Assembly: GCA_902521075.1 (NCBI GenBank)
Contig: CABYQM010000005.1
Location: 1-64,000, forward strand
Reading direction: 5' to 3'
DNA from: an uncultured Pelagibacteraceae bacterium
GTDB lineage: Bacteria; Pseudomonadota; Alphaproteobacteria; Pelagibacterales; Pelagibacteraceae
DNA: 64,000 nucleotides
Positions 10,501-20,600 of the stretch are shown in pieces (position 1 is the stretch's first letter; every line of letters begins with the position of its first letter). Below the pieces are notes generated by a model. It was not told where the DNA came from, searched no databases, and worked only from the letters and a program-made list of their open reading frames with translations. Made by a program: the position numbers and the translations under genes.

Positions 10501-11997
10501 TGAGCCTGTTGCTTCTTTAGCATCTTCTGCCATTGGATGAAGAATTAATTCTAAATCTTCTATGCTATATCCAAAACAATGTTGAAAATTCCTCAAACTT
10601 TGGCCTTCTAGCTCTACTTTTTCAGTTTCTGCCTCTAATTTTTTATCAAGATCAATAATCTGATTGTTGTAATGCTTATATTCTTTTGAAAGGTAGTTTT
10701 TTATTTCATCGTTTGAATATACTTTGCCTTTTTCTATTCTTACTCCTAATATTTCTCCAGGTCCTAATCTTCCTTTAGATACAATTTTTTTCTCATTTAA
10801 ATCTATCATTCCTGTTTCACTTCCTGCAAAAAGAAGTTTGTCTCTTGTCACTGTATATCTAAGTGGTCTTAATCCATTTCTGTCAGTTGCAACAATTACC
10901 CATTCATTATCTGTTGCAGCTATAGCAGCTGGCCCATCCCAAGGCTCCATGGTACTATTTAAAAAATTGAATAGTTGTTGATGATCTTTTTTTAATACCT
11001 TATTTTTTTTTGACCAAGCGTCTGGTATTAACATTAATTTTGCTAGAGGAGCAGGCTGTCCAGAAATATTTAATAACTCAAAAACATTATCTAATGATGC
11101 AGAGTCAGAATTTCCAGCTGGTATTACAGGCTTAAGATTCTCTATATCTTCGAAAACTGGACTAAACATTTCTTCTTCGTGAACCCTCATCCAATTAACA
11201 TTTCCTTTAAGGGTATTTATTTCACCATTATGCGCTATAGATCTAAACGGTTGAGCTAAGTCCCAACTAGGCGCAGTATTGGTTGAAAATCTTTGGTGAA
11301 ATATTGCATACCTAGATATAAATCTTTCATCTTTTAAGTCAGTATAAAAATCTGACAAAGCTTCTGCTAAAAACATTCCTTTATAAATTATAGATTTAGA
11401 ACTAAATGAACATATATAAAAATTATTTAATTGATTATTGAGAGCTTCTTTTTCAATTACTCTTCTAGTTTCATACAATTTTTGTTCCAGAGATTTATTG
11501 ACAACTTTTTTGTCATTGTATGTGAACAATACTTGAGTAATTTCAGGTCTTGTTTGTTCAGCTTTTTCTCCTAAGACAGAGGGATCAACAGGAACTTGTC
11601 TCCAGCCGTAGATACTAAAATTTCTCTTTGTTAGTTCACTTTCAACAATAGTTCTACATTGCTCTTGAGCGCTATAATCATTTCTTGGTAAGAAAATCAT
11701 ACCCACACATAGTTCAGAATTATCATGTTTATGACCAGTGACTTCAATTTTTTCCTCAAAGAAATCTTTAGGAATTTCAATATGAATTCCAGCACCATCT
11801 CCTGTTTTTCCGTCTGCATCGATTGCACCCCTATGCCAAACAGCTTTTAAGGCATCGATTCCATATTCTACGACTTTTCTTGATTTTAGACCTTCGGTAG
11901 ATGCTACTAAGCCTACACCACATGCATCATGTTCCATTTCTTCCGAGTAAACATGATTACTTTTTAAAATTTTTAAATTTTTATTTCTTAACTTCAT
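7501..11997 (-). CDS. gltB: Glutamate synthase (NADPH) large subunit
   Basis: Large chain of GOGAT, which transfers the amide of glutamine to 2-oxoglutarate; with glutamine synthetase it assimilates ammonium. It has 1498 residues, the family length. The N-terminal amidotransferase nucleophile is Cys26 (EEMEHDACGVGL), implying removal of a short propeptide. The FMN-binding synthase domain contains GGEDEKRF and the 3Fe-4S cysteines (CIMVRQCHSNTCPVGVC). The C-terminal beta-helix has glycine-rich repeats such as GGNIIILGDIGDNFGAGMTG. The start overlaps the gltD stop as TAATG, so gltD is transcribed first, the reverse of the E. coli order. Confidence 0.98.
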   Translation of the reverse strand: MKLRNKNLKILKSNHVYSEEMEHDACGVGLVASTEGLKSRKVVEYGIDALKAVWHRGAIDADGKTGDGAGIHIEIPKDFFEEKIEVTGHKHDNSELCVGMIFLPRNDYSAQEQCRTIVESELTKRNFSIYGWRQVPVDPSVLGEKAEQTRPEITQVLFTYNDKKVVNKSLEQKLYETRRVIEKEALNNQLNNFYICSFSSKSIIYKGMFLAEALSDFYTDLKDERFISRYAIFHQRFSTNTAPSWDLAQPFRSIAHNGEINTLKGNVNWMRVHEEEMFSPVFEDIENLKPVIPAGNSDSASLDNVFELLNISGQPAPLAKLMLIPDAWSKKNKVLKKDHQQLFNFLNSTMEPWDGPAAIAATDNEWVIVATDRNGLRPLRYTVTRDKLLFAGSETGMIDLNEKKIVSKGRLGPGEILGVRIEKGKVYSNDEIKNYLSKEYKHYNNQIIDLDKKLEAETEKVELEGQSLRNFQHCFGYSIEDLELILHPMAEDAKEATGSMGDDTPLAVLSDKYRPLYHYFRQNFSQVTNPPIDSLRENKVMSLKTRFGNLGNILDFSKLTKDNIYVLNSPILSNAQFEKFLKFFGNNNKVLDCTFSKDDDLETSINLLKVKSEQAVREGIKQIILSDKNISENRMPMPMLLCIGAINTHLVKLGLRGYVSINVQTGDALDTHSFATLIGVGATTVNPYLAFDSLHQRHSKKLFGNFTFDECVSRYIKSVNLGLLKIMSKMGISVLSSYRGGCNFETVGLSRTIVKDYFPGMLSKISGIGLKGIEKKIRTIHEEAFFNNSNILPIGGIYRYRKNGETHQYQGRLIHLLQTAVGQGSYEIYKKYTKGIYNLNPISLRDLVDFKSKNPIDISNVEPASNILKRFGSGSMSHGALSKEAHETLAVGMNRIKGASCSGEGGEDEKRFKIMENGDSANSRVKQIASARFGVTINYLNNCNEIEIKIAQGAKPGEGGQLPGFKVTDEIARLRHSTPGVTLISPPPHHDIYSIEDLAQLIYDLKQINPKARVGVKLVASSGIGTIAAGVAKAKADIILISGHSGGTGATPQTSVKYVGVPWEMGLTEANQVLTLNNLRHQVTLRTDGGIKTGRDVVIAAMMGAEEFGVATTALVAMGCIMVRQCHSNTCPVGVCTQDDKLREKFTGTPEKVVNLFTFIAEEVREILADLGFKSLNEVIGRTDLLRQVSKGSPNLDDLDLNPLFVQADPGKNKRYCEKPEINSVPDTLDQKLWPEIEDKIDKKEKINQEFEIQNTDRAVGTRISYHLYKKFGNNNLDENSIELNFKGSAGQSFGAFAIKGLKLILKGDANDYVAKGLSGGTIVIKLQDESNLVSNENTIIGNTVLYGATSGKLLAAGQAGERFAVRNSGATAVIEGCDSNGCEYMTGGNIIILGDIGDNFGAGMTGGMAFIYDPENQFDKKVNPESVVWQTPETKFWIEHLRKLIQEHVTETNSTISKTIVDNFENEINNFVQVCPKEMLDKLENPISNKKLVGQAS

Positions 11998-13430
11998 TAA
12001 GCAACTCTAAGATTTTGTTTACTTTGTAAATAATTATCAATTGAAGTTGCGGCATCTCTTCCATCTTTGATACCCCAAACCACTAAAGATGCTCCACGAA
12101 CTATGTCTCCAGCTGCAAAAACTCCCTCTATACTAGTTTCCATTGTATCAAAATCCGCTTTTATTGTTCCCCATCTTGATACTAGTAATTTTTCTTCATT
12201 AAATAATTTTGGAAGATCTTCTGGATCAAATCCAAGTGCTTTGATTACAAGATCAGCTTTAATTTCAAAATCTGAATTTTCTTCAATAACTGGTTTTCTT
12301 CTACCGCTATCATCTGGCTCACCCAATTTCATTTTATTAACAACTACACTTTCAATTTTATTTGTTCCCTTAAACTCTTTAGGGCTTGTTAACCATATGA
12401 ATTCAACACCTTCTTCTTCTGCATTGCCAACTTCTCTTGCTGATCCTGGCATATTTTCTCTATCTCTTCTATATAAACATTTTACAGATTTAGCATTCTG
12501 TCTCACTGAAGTCCTTAAGCAGTCCATTGCTGTATCTCCACCTCCAATTACTACAACATCTTTGCCCTCAGCATTTAAAGTTCCGTTATCAAATAACTCA
12601 ACTTTATCACCTAGTCCTTTTTTATTTGATGCTGTCAAAAATTCCATGGCAGGGAAAATATTACTCAAATCATTACCAGGTAGATTAACTTCTCTAGCTT
12701 TATAAACTCCTGTAGCTATTAAAATTGCATCATGTTTTTCTCTTAACTCCGTCAAGCTAGAATCTTTTCCAACTTCAAAGTTTAAAACAAATTTAATTCC
12801 GCTTTCTTCCAAAAGTTTTATTCTTCTTTGAACAACATGCTTTTCTAATTTAAATCCTGGGATACCATATATTAGTAGCCCTCCAGCTCTGTCATAACGA
12901 TCATATATAGTTACCTTGTATCCTTTTTTTCTGAGTTGTTCTCCACAAGCAAGTCCGGCAGGACCCGAACCTATAATTCCTACACTCTCATTTTTTTCAC
13001 TATTTATCTCAATCGGTTTAACCCAACCATTTTCCCAAGCTTTTTCTGTGATATATTTTTCTATTGATCCAATAGTTACTGTTCCATGACCCGATTGCTC
13101 TATTACACAATTTCCTTCACACAGCCTATCCTGGGGGCAAATTCTTCCACAAACTTCTGGCATGTTGTTTGTGCTTTGTGATAATTGATAAGCTTCCTCA
13201 TATCTTCCCTCAGCAGTTAGTTTAAGCCAATCTGGTATGTTGTTACTCAATGGACAATGAACTTGGCAAAATGGTACTCCACATTGGGAACATCTGCTTG
13301 ACTGCTGAGCAGCTCTATCTTTTAGAAATTCTTGATATATTTCATCAAAATCCTCTTTTCGGTTTGATATGTCTCTTTTAGGTGGATTTTGTTGACCTAT
13401 ATCAACAAACTTAAGCATTTTTTCTGACAT
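11997..13430 (-). CDS. gltD: Glutamate synthase (NADPH) small subunit
   Basis: FAD- and Fe-S-containing chain of GOGAT that passes electrons from NADPH to GltB. It has 477 residues. N-terminal cysteine clusters (SRCSQCGVPFCQVHCPLS and ICPQDRLCEGNC) bind 4Fe-4S centres. The FAD site is VGIIGSGPAGLACGEQL and the NADPH site is VVVIGGGDTAMDC. The C-terminal segment GVFAAGDIVRGASLVVWGI closes the FAD fold. It is the first gene of the gltD-gltB operon, divergent from uppP across 178 bases that must hold both promoters. No canonical NtrC or sigma-54 site was recognised there. Confidence 0.97.
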   Translation of the reverse strand: MSEKMLKFVDIGQQNPPKRDISNRKEDFDEIYQEFLKDRAAQQSSRCSQCGVPFCQVHCPLSNNIPDWLKLTAEGRYEEAYQLSQSTNNMPEVCGRICPQDRLCEGNCVIEQSGHGTVTIGSIEKYITEKAWENGWVKPIEINSEKNESVGIIGSGPAGLACGEQLRKKGYKVTIYDRYDRAGGLLIYGIPGFKLEKHVVQRRIKLLEESGIKFVLNFEVGKDSSLTELREKHDAILIATGVYKAREVNLPGNDLSNIFPAMEFLTASNKKGLGDKVELFDNGTLNAEGKDVVVIGGGDTAMDCLRTSVRQNAKSVKCLYRRDRENMPGSAREVGNAEEEGVEFIWLTSPKEFKGTNKIESVVVNKMKLGEPDDSGRRKPVIEENSDFEIKADLVIKALGFDPEDLPKLFNEEKLLVSRWGTIKADFDTMETSIEGVFAAGDIVRGASLVVWGIKDGRDAATSIDNYLQSKQNLRVA

Positions 13431-13608
13431 GGTGGACGCTGTATATACGATAAAAATTTATTAATAAACAATTACAAGGTCATAAATATTGACTAATATT
13501 TCACAAAACTTAAGTAAATCATAGGTTTTTTCTTATTATGCATAGATGATATGCAAATATGTAATTGCTTTAATTTGGTTACAATTTCATTATGAAGTAT
13601 TGGATCTA

Positions 13609-14376
13609 ATGATTTCAAAATATGTAGAGACGCTATTTTTATCAATTATTCAAGGAATATCTGAGTTTATTCCAGTTAGCTCGTCTGCACATCTTTTAAT
13701 TATATCAAGATTGAGTGACTTCAATGTTAGCAACCTACAATTAGATATTAGTCTGCATTTAGGTTCTTTGTTAGCAATTATTTTATTTTTTAGAAAAGAG
13801 TTAATAAATATCATTAATAATAAAAATATATTTCTACTAATAATTCTTGGGTCTATACCGTTAGTTATTGTTGGTTATATTTTTTACTCCACAAATTTAA
13901 TTGATCAATTTAGAAACTTAAAAGTTGTCGCTTGGACAACTTTGATTTTTGGAATTTTATTATACTTTTCAGATAAGTTTGAATTGAAAAATAAAATTGC
14001 TTCAGAATTAAATATTAAAAGTATTATTATAATAGGGTTATTTCAGATTTTAGCTATTATTCCAGGAGTCAGTAGATCAGGTATAGTAATTACAGCTTCA
14101 AGATTTTTAAAATTTGACAGAGTTGAATCATCAAAGATAGCTTTTTATTTATCTATTCCAGCTTTAGCAGGTGCAAGTGTATTGGGATTTAAAGATGTTA
14201 TTGATGATCAAATAAATTTTGATGCTATATTTATTTTTTCTACTTCAGCTTCATTTTTATTTTCTTATTTTACAATTAAATATTTTCTTATTTATGTTAA
14301 AATGTTTAGTTTGAGTTTTTTTGTTATTTATAGAATAGTTTTAAGTATTATTCTTTTTTCAATTATTTACTTATGA
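13609..14376 (+). CDS. uppP: Undecaprenyl-diphosphate phosphatase
   Basis: Integral membrane enzyme (BacA family) that dephosphorylates undecaprenyl pyrophosphate, recycling the lipid carrier for peptidoglycan and other glycans. The chosen start, ATG at 13609 (MISKYVETLF), gives 255 residues and places the conserved first motif QGISEFIPVSSSAHL at its usual distance from the N-terminus. The longer frame from 13546 adds 21 residues with no family counterpart. The second motif is PGVSRSGIVITASRF. Several hydrophobic helices follow. Its end overlaps the convergent DMT permease gene by 6 bases. Confidence 0.95.
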   Translation: MISKYVETLFLSIIQGISEFIPVSSSAHLLIISRLSDFNVSNLQLDISLHLGSLLAIILFFRKELINIINNKNIFLLIILGSIPLVIVGYIFYSTNLIDQFRNLKVVAWTTLIFGILLYFSDKFELKNKIASELNIKSIIIIGLFQILAIIPGVSRSGIVITASRFLKFDRVESSKIAFYLSIPALAGASVLGFKDVIDDQINFDAIFIFSTSASFLFSYFTIKYFLIYVKMFSLSFFVIYRIVLSIILFSIIYL

Positions 14377-15258
14377 TTTTTTAGATGTTGGAGCAATTTG
14401 AGAAAATATTACAGCAATAAGAATTAATACACATCCTACAATATTATTTATGTTAAGAACTTGACTTAAAATAATCCATCCAGCAATTGTTGCAAAGACA
14501 CCCTCAAGAGAGTAAATTATTGCTGCTGGAGCTTCTTCAATATTTTTTTGTGCAAACATTTGTAAAGTAAAAGCAATTCCTCCAGATAAGACGCCTGCAT
14601 ATAATATTGAACTATACTCAGTTAAAATTTTTGTAATAACTACTTCCTCTAAAATAAAAGCAAATATAAGAGATAAACCGAAAACAAGAGCTGCTTGTAA
14701 TGCTGCATAAAAAATTGGTATATTAAATTTCTCCATAAATTTTCCAGCGAAAATTATATGTAAAGCCCAAAATAGTGAGCATAGAATAACTAAAGCATCA
14801 CCTATCATAATTTCTGAGTTTGAAAAATCACTTAATAGGTAAACACCTATTATACATAAACCTATTGAAGGCCAAAGACTCCAATGGACTTTAATGGAAT
14901 AAATAAAAAATAATAAAATTGGAACTAGTGGAACGTAAAAAACTGTAAAAAAAGCTGCATTTGCTATATTCGTGTACTGTAGTGCGGCTTGCTGCAAATA
15001 GGTACCTAAAAATAATGATATACCCATCAAAAATAAATATTTTAAAAATAATTTTTTATTTGAATTGATTTCATAATTAATTTTTTTTCTCTCTAAAATT
15101 AAAGCAATTGGCAGGACTGTAAGAAAACCAACAAAAAATCTAGATGCATTGAATGTTAATGGACCAATATTGTCCATGCCTGTGTCTTGAGCAATGAAAG
15201 CAGTTCCCCAGATAAATGTTGTTATCAAAGCGCATATAAGCGATGAAGTTTTGGACAT
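14371..15258 (-). CDS. DMT superfamily permease (EamA family)
   Basis: Inner-membrane transporter of 295 residues with about ten hydrophobic helices arranged as two EamA repeats; the second begins near GDALVILCSLFWALHIIFAG. The conserved start of each repeat (ALITTFIWGTAFIAQDTG, GPLTFNASRFFVG) is visible. Family members export amino acids or other metabolites, and the substrate here is unknown. It lies 14 bases downstream of the dioxygenase gene on the same strand and so probably belongs to the aceE-aceF-dioxygenase transcript. Confidence 0.88.
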   Translation of the reverse strand: MSKTSSLICALITTFIWGTAFIAQDTGMDNIGPLTFNASRFFVGFLTVLPIALILERKKINYEINSNKKLFLKYLFLMGISLFLGTYLQQAALQYTNIANAAFFTVFYVPLVPILLFFIYSIKVHWSLWPSIGLCIIGVYLLSDFSNSEIMIGDALVILCSLFWALHIIFAGKFMEKFNIPIFYAALQAALVFGLSLIFAFILEEVVITKILTEYSSILYAGVLSGGIAFTLQMFAQKNIEEAPAAIIYSLEGVFATIAGWIILSQVLNINNIVGCVLILIAVIFSQIAPTSKKS

Positions 15259-15272
15259 TAATTTACTTAAAT

Positions 15273-16370
15273 TTAGATAATATTATTCATTCTACAACAG
15301 CTATCAAAATCTTCTTTATTGATATAGCAACCAGCCATTTTTCTTATACCTGAAAATGCACCTCTACCATGCATTACTCTCCAATTATTAAAAATTAGTA
15401 ATTCACCAGGTTTTAAAATATGCCTCCACTGATATTGTTTTTGGTTTGCCATCGTATCAAATACTTTAATTGCTTTATAAAAATTAATTGTTTTCTGATT
15501 AGTTTCTCTAAAAGGTGCTCTATCGTAATTATTAAAACTAATTTGATCAAAATTATTTTTTTCATTTAATTTTATTATTGGTCTTTTTGCTTCAAGTCGA
15601 ACACCATCTCCGATATATGAACCTTTAACTTTTGTAGTTGATAAAGTTTTGAAATGATTTTTATATCTTTGTTTAATTTCATGTGCCAATTTAAATCCAT
15701 CTACCATTATAGAGTCTCCCCCCTTAGCTTCATACTTACAACAAAGTAGTAATTGTAAACCCGGAGCATCATTACTATATGTAGAATCTGTATGTGGTCT
15801 AAGTTCTTGGTTTGAATATGCACTGTCTGCTTTTTTATTATTTGATTCAAAAGTCCACAATCCTCCAAAAATTGAATTTCTGACATAACCTATTTTTTTA
15901 GCTATATATTCAACAGAGTTTAAATTCTTTGAACAATTTCTTACGACTGCAAAACCATATATGTGAATTTTTTTTAATAAATTTTTAAATCCAACTTTAG
16001 TTTGTAATTGCTTATAGTTGATGAAAATTTGATTTTTTATGTCTTTATCTTTCCAAAATTGAGTATCACTTTTAGTTTCTTCTTTTTTTAAAGAATTTTT
16101 TTTTAAAAATTCATATGAATATTTGGTTGGTTTATTTTCATCAGACCATAATATTTCAATGAATTTCCCTTTTTTTAATAATTTTGCTTTTTTAACTTTG
16201 ATATTAATGTCTAAATTTGCGGTATAAGTTATTCTTTGATTGGTTTTAAAATCCCAGTTTTCTTTATTTTTAATATGATCTCTTAACCAAATATTAGGAA
16301 ATGTTTCAAACTTATTGTCATTAAAGTAAAATACAGTTTTATTATTTAAAAGTTTAAAATTTTTAATCAT
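15273..16370 (-). CDS. Gamma-butyrobetaine hydroxylase-like 2-oxoglutarate/Fe(II) dioxygenase
   Basis: TauD/TfdA-fold oxygenase of 365 residues. The N-terminal domain (FPNIWLRDHIKN, about residues 24-35) matches the GBBH-like_N module. The catalytic domain has the metal motif HTD (His193, Asp195) and a distal His near 334 (MHGRGAFSG), followed by the 2-oxoglutarate-binding Arg in SGIRK. Family members hydroxylate gamma-butyrobetaine or trimethyllysine in carnitine metabolism, but the substrate here is not proven. The Cys-rich zinc site that follows WLRD in many relatives is absent. The start overlaps the aceF stop as ATGA. Confidence 0.8.
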   Translation of the reverse strand: MIKNFKLLNNKTVFYFNDNKFETFPNIWLRDHIKNKENWDFKTNQRITYTANLDINIKVKKAKLLKKGKFIEILWSDENKPTKYSYEFLKKNSLKKEETKSDTQFWKDKDIKNQIFINYKQLQTKVGFKNLLKKIHIYGFAVVRNCSKNLNSVEYIAKKIGYVRNSIFGGLWTFESNNKKADSAYSNQELRPHTDSTYSNDAPGLQLLLCCKYEAKGGDSIMVDGFKLAHEIKQRYKNHFKTLSTTKVKGSYIGDGVRLEAKRPIIKLNEKNNFDQISFNNYDRAPFRETNQKTINFYKAIKVFDTMANQKQYQWRHILKPGELLIFNNWRVMHGRGAFSGIRKMAGCYINKEDFDSCCRMNNII

Positions 16371-17650
16371 TGCTTAGCTAATTTATAGGCAAAATTTTTA
16401 CCAAGGTTATTTTTTAATTCATTATTAAATCTTGAACCCTCAGCACCGTCAATAATTCTATGATCGTAAGAGAGAGATAAAGGCAACATTGTTCTAGGTT
16501 TAAATTGTCCATCAATATAAACAGGTTTAATATAAGTCCTTCCAATTCCTAAAATAGCAACCTCAGGATAATTTATTATAGGAGTAAAATAAGTTCCTCC
16601 AATACCACCTAGGCTTGTTATAGTTATGGATCCTCCATAAAACTCTTTTTTATCTATCTTCAAATTTCGGCAATCATCACTAACTTTTTTAAGATCCTTG
16701 CTTATTTGATCTATATTCTTTTGATTAGCATTTCTTATTTTTGGCACCATTAAACCATTGGGAGTATCAACTGCAATTCCTACATGGAAGTATTTTTTTA
16801 ATGTAATTTTTCCATTTTCAATATTGTCAATAGAACTATTAAATCTTGGAAAAACTTTCAAAGCTTCCACAACTGCCTTTATAATAAATGCCAATGGAGT
16901 AATTTTCTTTTTTTCTCCAGTAAAAGTATCAGTCAAATTTTGTCTAAATTCTTCTAACTCAGTAATATCTGCTTCATCACAACTAGTAACATGCGGTATT
17001 GTTTGCCAAGAATTTGATAAATGTGGAGCAGCAATTCTTTTAATTCTTGGTATATCTTGAATTTCTACATCTCCAAAATCAGCGTGATCATATTCTGAGG
17101 GCTTTATAGATGGAGGCTTCTTTTCTTCCTGAGGTTTATTAAAATTAGAAGATACGAATTTTTTTATATCCTCTTCTATAATTCTTCCTGATCTTTGTGA
17201 TCCAATAACATTATTAATATCAACACCAAGTTCTCTTGCAAATTTTCTAGTTTTTGGGCTAGCAAGCGCTTTGCTTGATTTGAATACACTAACTCTATTA
17301 TTTTGTAATATTTCTTTTGGTTTTGAAGTTACTGTTTCATGAGGTTTTTGTATAATAGTTTCTTTTTTAACTTCTTTCATCTCTTCTTCGATTTGAACAT
17401 CTGGTTTTTGTTCTTCAGAACCAATTATTAATATTGAGGAGCCCTCTGAAACCTTATCACCAACTTTTAAATTAACTTTTTTTACACTACCTGAGTATGG
17501 GCTTGGGATCTCAACACTTGATTTATCGCTTTCTATTGTAATTATCGGATCATCTTTATTAATATTTGATCCTGCCTCTATTAATACCTCAATTACTTCA
17601 ACATCTTTAAAATCACCAATGTTAGGAACTAATACTTCTTTCTCACTCAT
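16367..17650 (-). CDS. aceF: Pyruvate dehydrogenase E2 (dihydrolipoamide acetyltransferase)
   Basis: E2 core of the pyruvate dehydrogenase complex, 427 residues. One lipoyl domain (about 1-78) holds the lipoyl-lysine motif ESDKSSVEIP. It is followed by a variable linker, a peripheral-subunit-binding domain (ASPKTRKFARELGVDINNV, about 131-165) and the catalytic acetyltransferase domain ending with the His/Asp motif SYDHRIIDGAEG. It overlaps aceE at the start (TAATG) and the dioxygenase gene at the stop (ATGA). No E3 (lpd) gene lies next to it. Its lipoyl domain is very similar to the one at the N-terminus of the neighbouring E1. Confidence 0.96.
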   Translation of the reverse strand: MSEKEVLVPNIGDFKDVEVIEVLIEAGSNINKDDPIITIESDKSSVEIPSPYSGSVKKVNLKVGDKVSEGSSILIIGSEEQKPDVQIEEEMKEVKKETIIQKPHETVTSKPKEILQNNRVSVFKSSKALASPKTRKFARELGVDINNVIGSQRSGRIIEEDIKKFVSSNFNKPQEEKKPPSIKPSEYDHADFGDVEIQDIPRIKRIAAPHLSNSWQTIPHVTSCDEADITELEEFRQNLTDTFTGEKKKITPLAFIIKAVVEALKVFPRFNSSIDNIENGKITLKKYFHVGIAVDTPNGLMVPKIRNANQKNIDQISKDLKKVSDDCRNLKIDKKEFYGGSITITSLGGIGGTYFTPIINYPEVAILGIGRTYIKPVYIDGQFKPRTMLPLSLSYDHRIIDGAEGSRFNNELKNNLGKNFAYKLAKQ

Positions 17651-20600
17651 TATAATTTTGTGGGCATAGGCTTATCTTTATCAATTTTATATTTTTTAAT
17701 TGCATCTACCGCATGTTTAGAAGCAATTAATTGTTCATTAGATAAAATACTTAAGCCATATGCAACTATATGCTCTTTATCGACTTCAAAAAATTTTCTT
17801 AGATTTTTTCTTGTATCACTTCTACCAAATCCATCTGTACCCAATGAATAAAAACTTTTATTTATATAAGGTCTAATTTGGTCAGAATTCATTCTCATGT
17901 AATCTGAAGCTGCTAGAATAGGACCTTCGGTTTTTCCAAGGCATTTTTCAACGTAAGAGATTTTTTTTTCTCCTCCTGGATTAAGCAAATTATACCTTTC
18001 TGTTTCAAGTCCATCTCTTCTTAATTCATTAAAGCTGGTAACACTCCACACTTCACTATCTACTTGATATTCATTTTGTAAAATTTCTGCTGCATCCATC
18101 ATCTCTCTTAAAATTGTTCCTGAACCCAACAATTGAATCTTATTCTTTTTATTCTTACTGAAATCTTTTATTTTATACATCCCTTTTAATATGCCTTCTT
18201 CACAATCTTTGGGCATCTCTGGATGAGAATAATTTTCATTCATTGTTGTAATGTAGTAAAAAATATTTTCATGTTTTTCATGCATTCTTTTTAAACCTTC
18301 TTTAAAAATTGTAGCTAATTCATAATGAAAGGTTGGATCATAAGAAACACAATTTGGAATTGTTGATGCTAACAAATGACTGTGACCATCTTGGTGTTGA
18401 AGACCTTCTCCAGCTAAAGTTGTTCTTCCAGCTGTAGCTCCAATTAGAAATCCTCTTGTTTGACTATCTCCAGCCGCCCAAGCAAAATCTCCAGTTCTTT
18501 GAAAACCAAACATAGAGTAAAAAAGATAAATTGGTATCATTTCAATATCGTGGTTTGAATACGATGTTCCTGCAGCTATCCATGATGCCATGGATCCAGC
18601 CTCATTTATTCCTTCCTCTAAAACTTGACCACTTTTCTCTTCCTTGTAAGAACTTAATTGAGCTGAGTCCTCTGGCTCATATTTTTGACCTTCATGCGCA
18701 TATATACCTATTTTTTGGAAAAAACCTTCCATACCAAATGTTCTTGCTTCATCAGGGATTATTGGGACAAGTCTTGGAGCAACATTTTTATCTCTTAGCA
18801 AATTAGTCAACATCCTAACAAGTGCCATAGTAGTTGACATTTCTTTTTCACCAGTTGACTTTTTCATAAAGTCAAAAATATCATTACTTGGTGTTTTGAT
18901 TGGTTTCGAAAAAGATGATCTCTCGGGAATATATCCTCCTAAAGCTAATCTTCTTTTTTTTAAGTATTTTATTTCCTCTGAATTTTCATCAGGTCTAAAG
19001 TATTCTATATTTTTGACTTGTTTATCTGTTAATGGAACATCAAATCTATCTCTGTAATATAGTAAATCGTCTACACCTAATTTTTTTTGTTGGTGGGTTG
19101 TATTTATACTTTCACCAGATTTTCCCATACCATATCCTTTAATTGTTTTAGCTAATATGACTGTTGGTCTGTCTTTTGTATTAATAGCTTTATGATAAGC
19201 AGCATAAACTTTATGCGGGTCGTGACCACCTCTATTTAATTTCCAAATATCGCTATCCGTATAACTTGCAACTAGATTTTTAAGTTCAGGGTATTTCCCA
19301 AAAAAGTTATCTCTAACGTATAAACCACCTTTTGCTTTAAAGGCTTGGTATTCTCCATCGACTGCTTCGTTCATTCTTTTTACAAGTAAACCAGATTTAT
19401 CATTTGCAAGTAAAGGATCCCAATATGACCCCCAAATGACTTTTATTACATTCCAGCCAGCTCCTCTAAAAATTCCCTCTAATTCTTGAATAATTTTACC
19501 ATTACCTCTTACTGGACCATCTAATCTTTGTAGGTTACAGTTCACAACATAAATCAAGTTATCTAACTTTTCTCTTGCTGCTAAACCAATAGATCCTAGA
19601 GCTTCTGGCTCGTCTATTTCACCATCTCCTAAGAAAGACCAAACTTTTCTATTCTCATCTTTTATTAATTTTCTATTAATAAGATATTTCATAAATCTTG
19701 CCTGATAGGTTGCCATCATTGGTCCAAGACCCATAGAAACAGTTGGAAACTGCCAAAACTTAGGCATCAGCCATGGATGGGGATAAGATGATAAACCTCC
19801 AGGGTAAACTTCCTGTCTGAATCTATCTAATTGCTTTTCGTCAAGTCTTCCCTCCAAAAAAGCTCTAGCGTAAATACCTGGCGCTGAATGTCCTTGGAAA
19901 TAAATTAAATCTCCACCAAATTTATTGCTTTTAGCTCTCCAAAAATGATTCATTCCTATATCATAAAGAGTTGCTGCTGAAGCAAATGTCCCAATGTGAC
20001 CTCCTAACGAAGGATCTCTCATGTTGGCTCTGACAACCATCACTGCTGAATTCCATCGAATTAATGCTCTGATTTTTCTTTCGATATTTTGATCGCCTGG
20101 AGATTTTATCTCTTCATCTGCTGGTATAGTGTTTATGTATGGTGTATTTTGTGTGTAGGGTATATTTGATCCCTCTTTATATGCCTGATCAATTAATTGT
20201 TTAATTAAAAAATGAGCTCTCTCAGGTCCTTCAGAATGTACTACAGCAGACAAAGATTCTAACCATTCTTTTGTCTCTTGAGGATCAATATCATTGTTAC
20301 TTTCGACTATTTCTAATCTTTCATTATTTTCTTCTGCTTGTGTATTTTCTACTTTGATCTCTTTATGTGCACTAGTATCTAAATCAGAATTATTATATCC
20401 ATTAGAATCTTCTGCTTCCGCAATTATTTTTTCTGTTGCGGGTGGTATCTTTTCAATAGATTCTTGTTTTTGCTGAGTTCCATTCTCAGAGGATAATGTT
20501 AGTATCAAATCTCCTTTAGAAACTTTATCACCAATTTTTATATTAATAGTATCTACAACACCCTCAAAAGTAGATGGTACTTCAACACTTGATTTATCAC

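Noticed and set aside
12067-12705. 212-codon open frame antisense to gltD
   Set aside because: It lies wholly opposite a clear gltD, has no family features, and reflects the codon bias of the real gene on the other strand.
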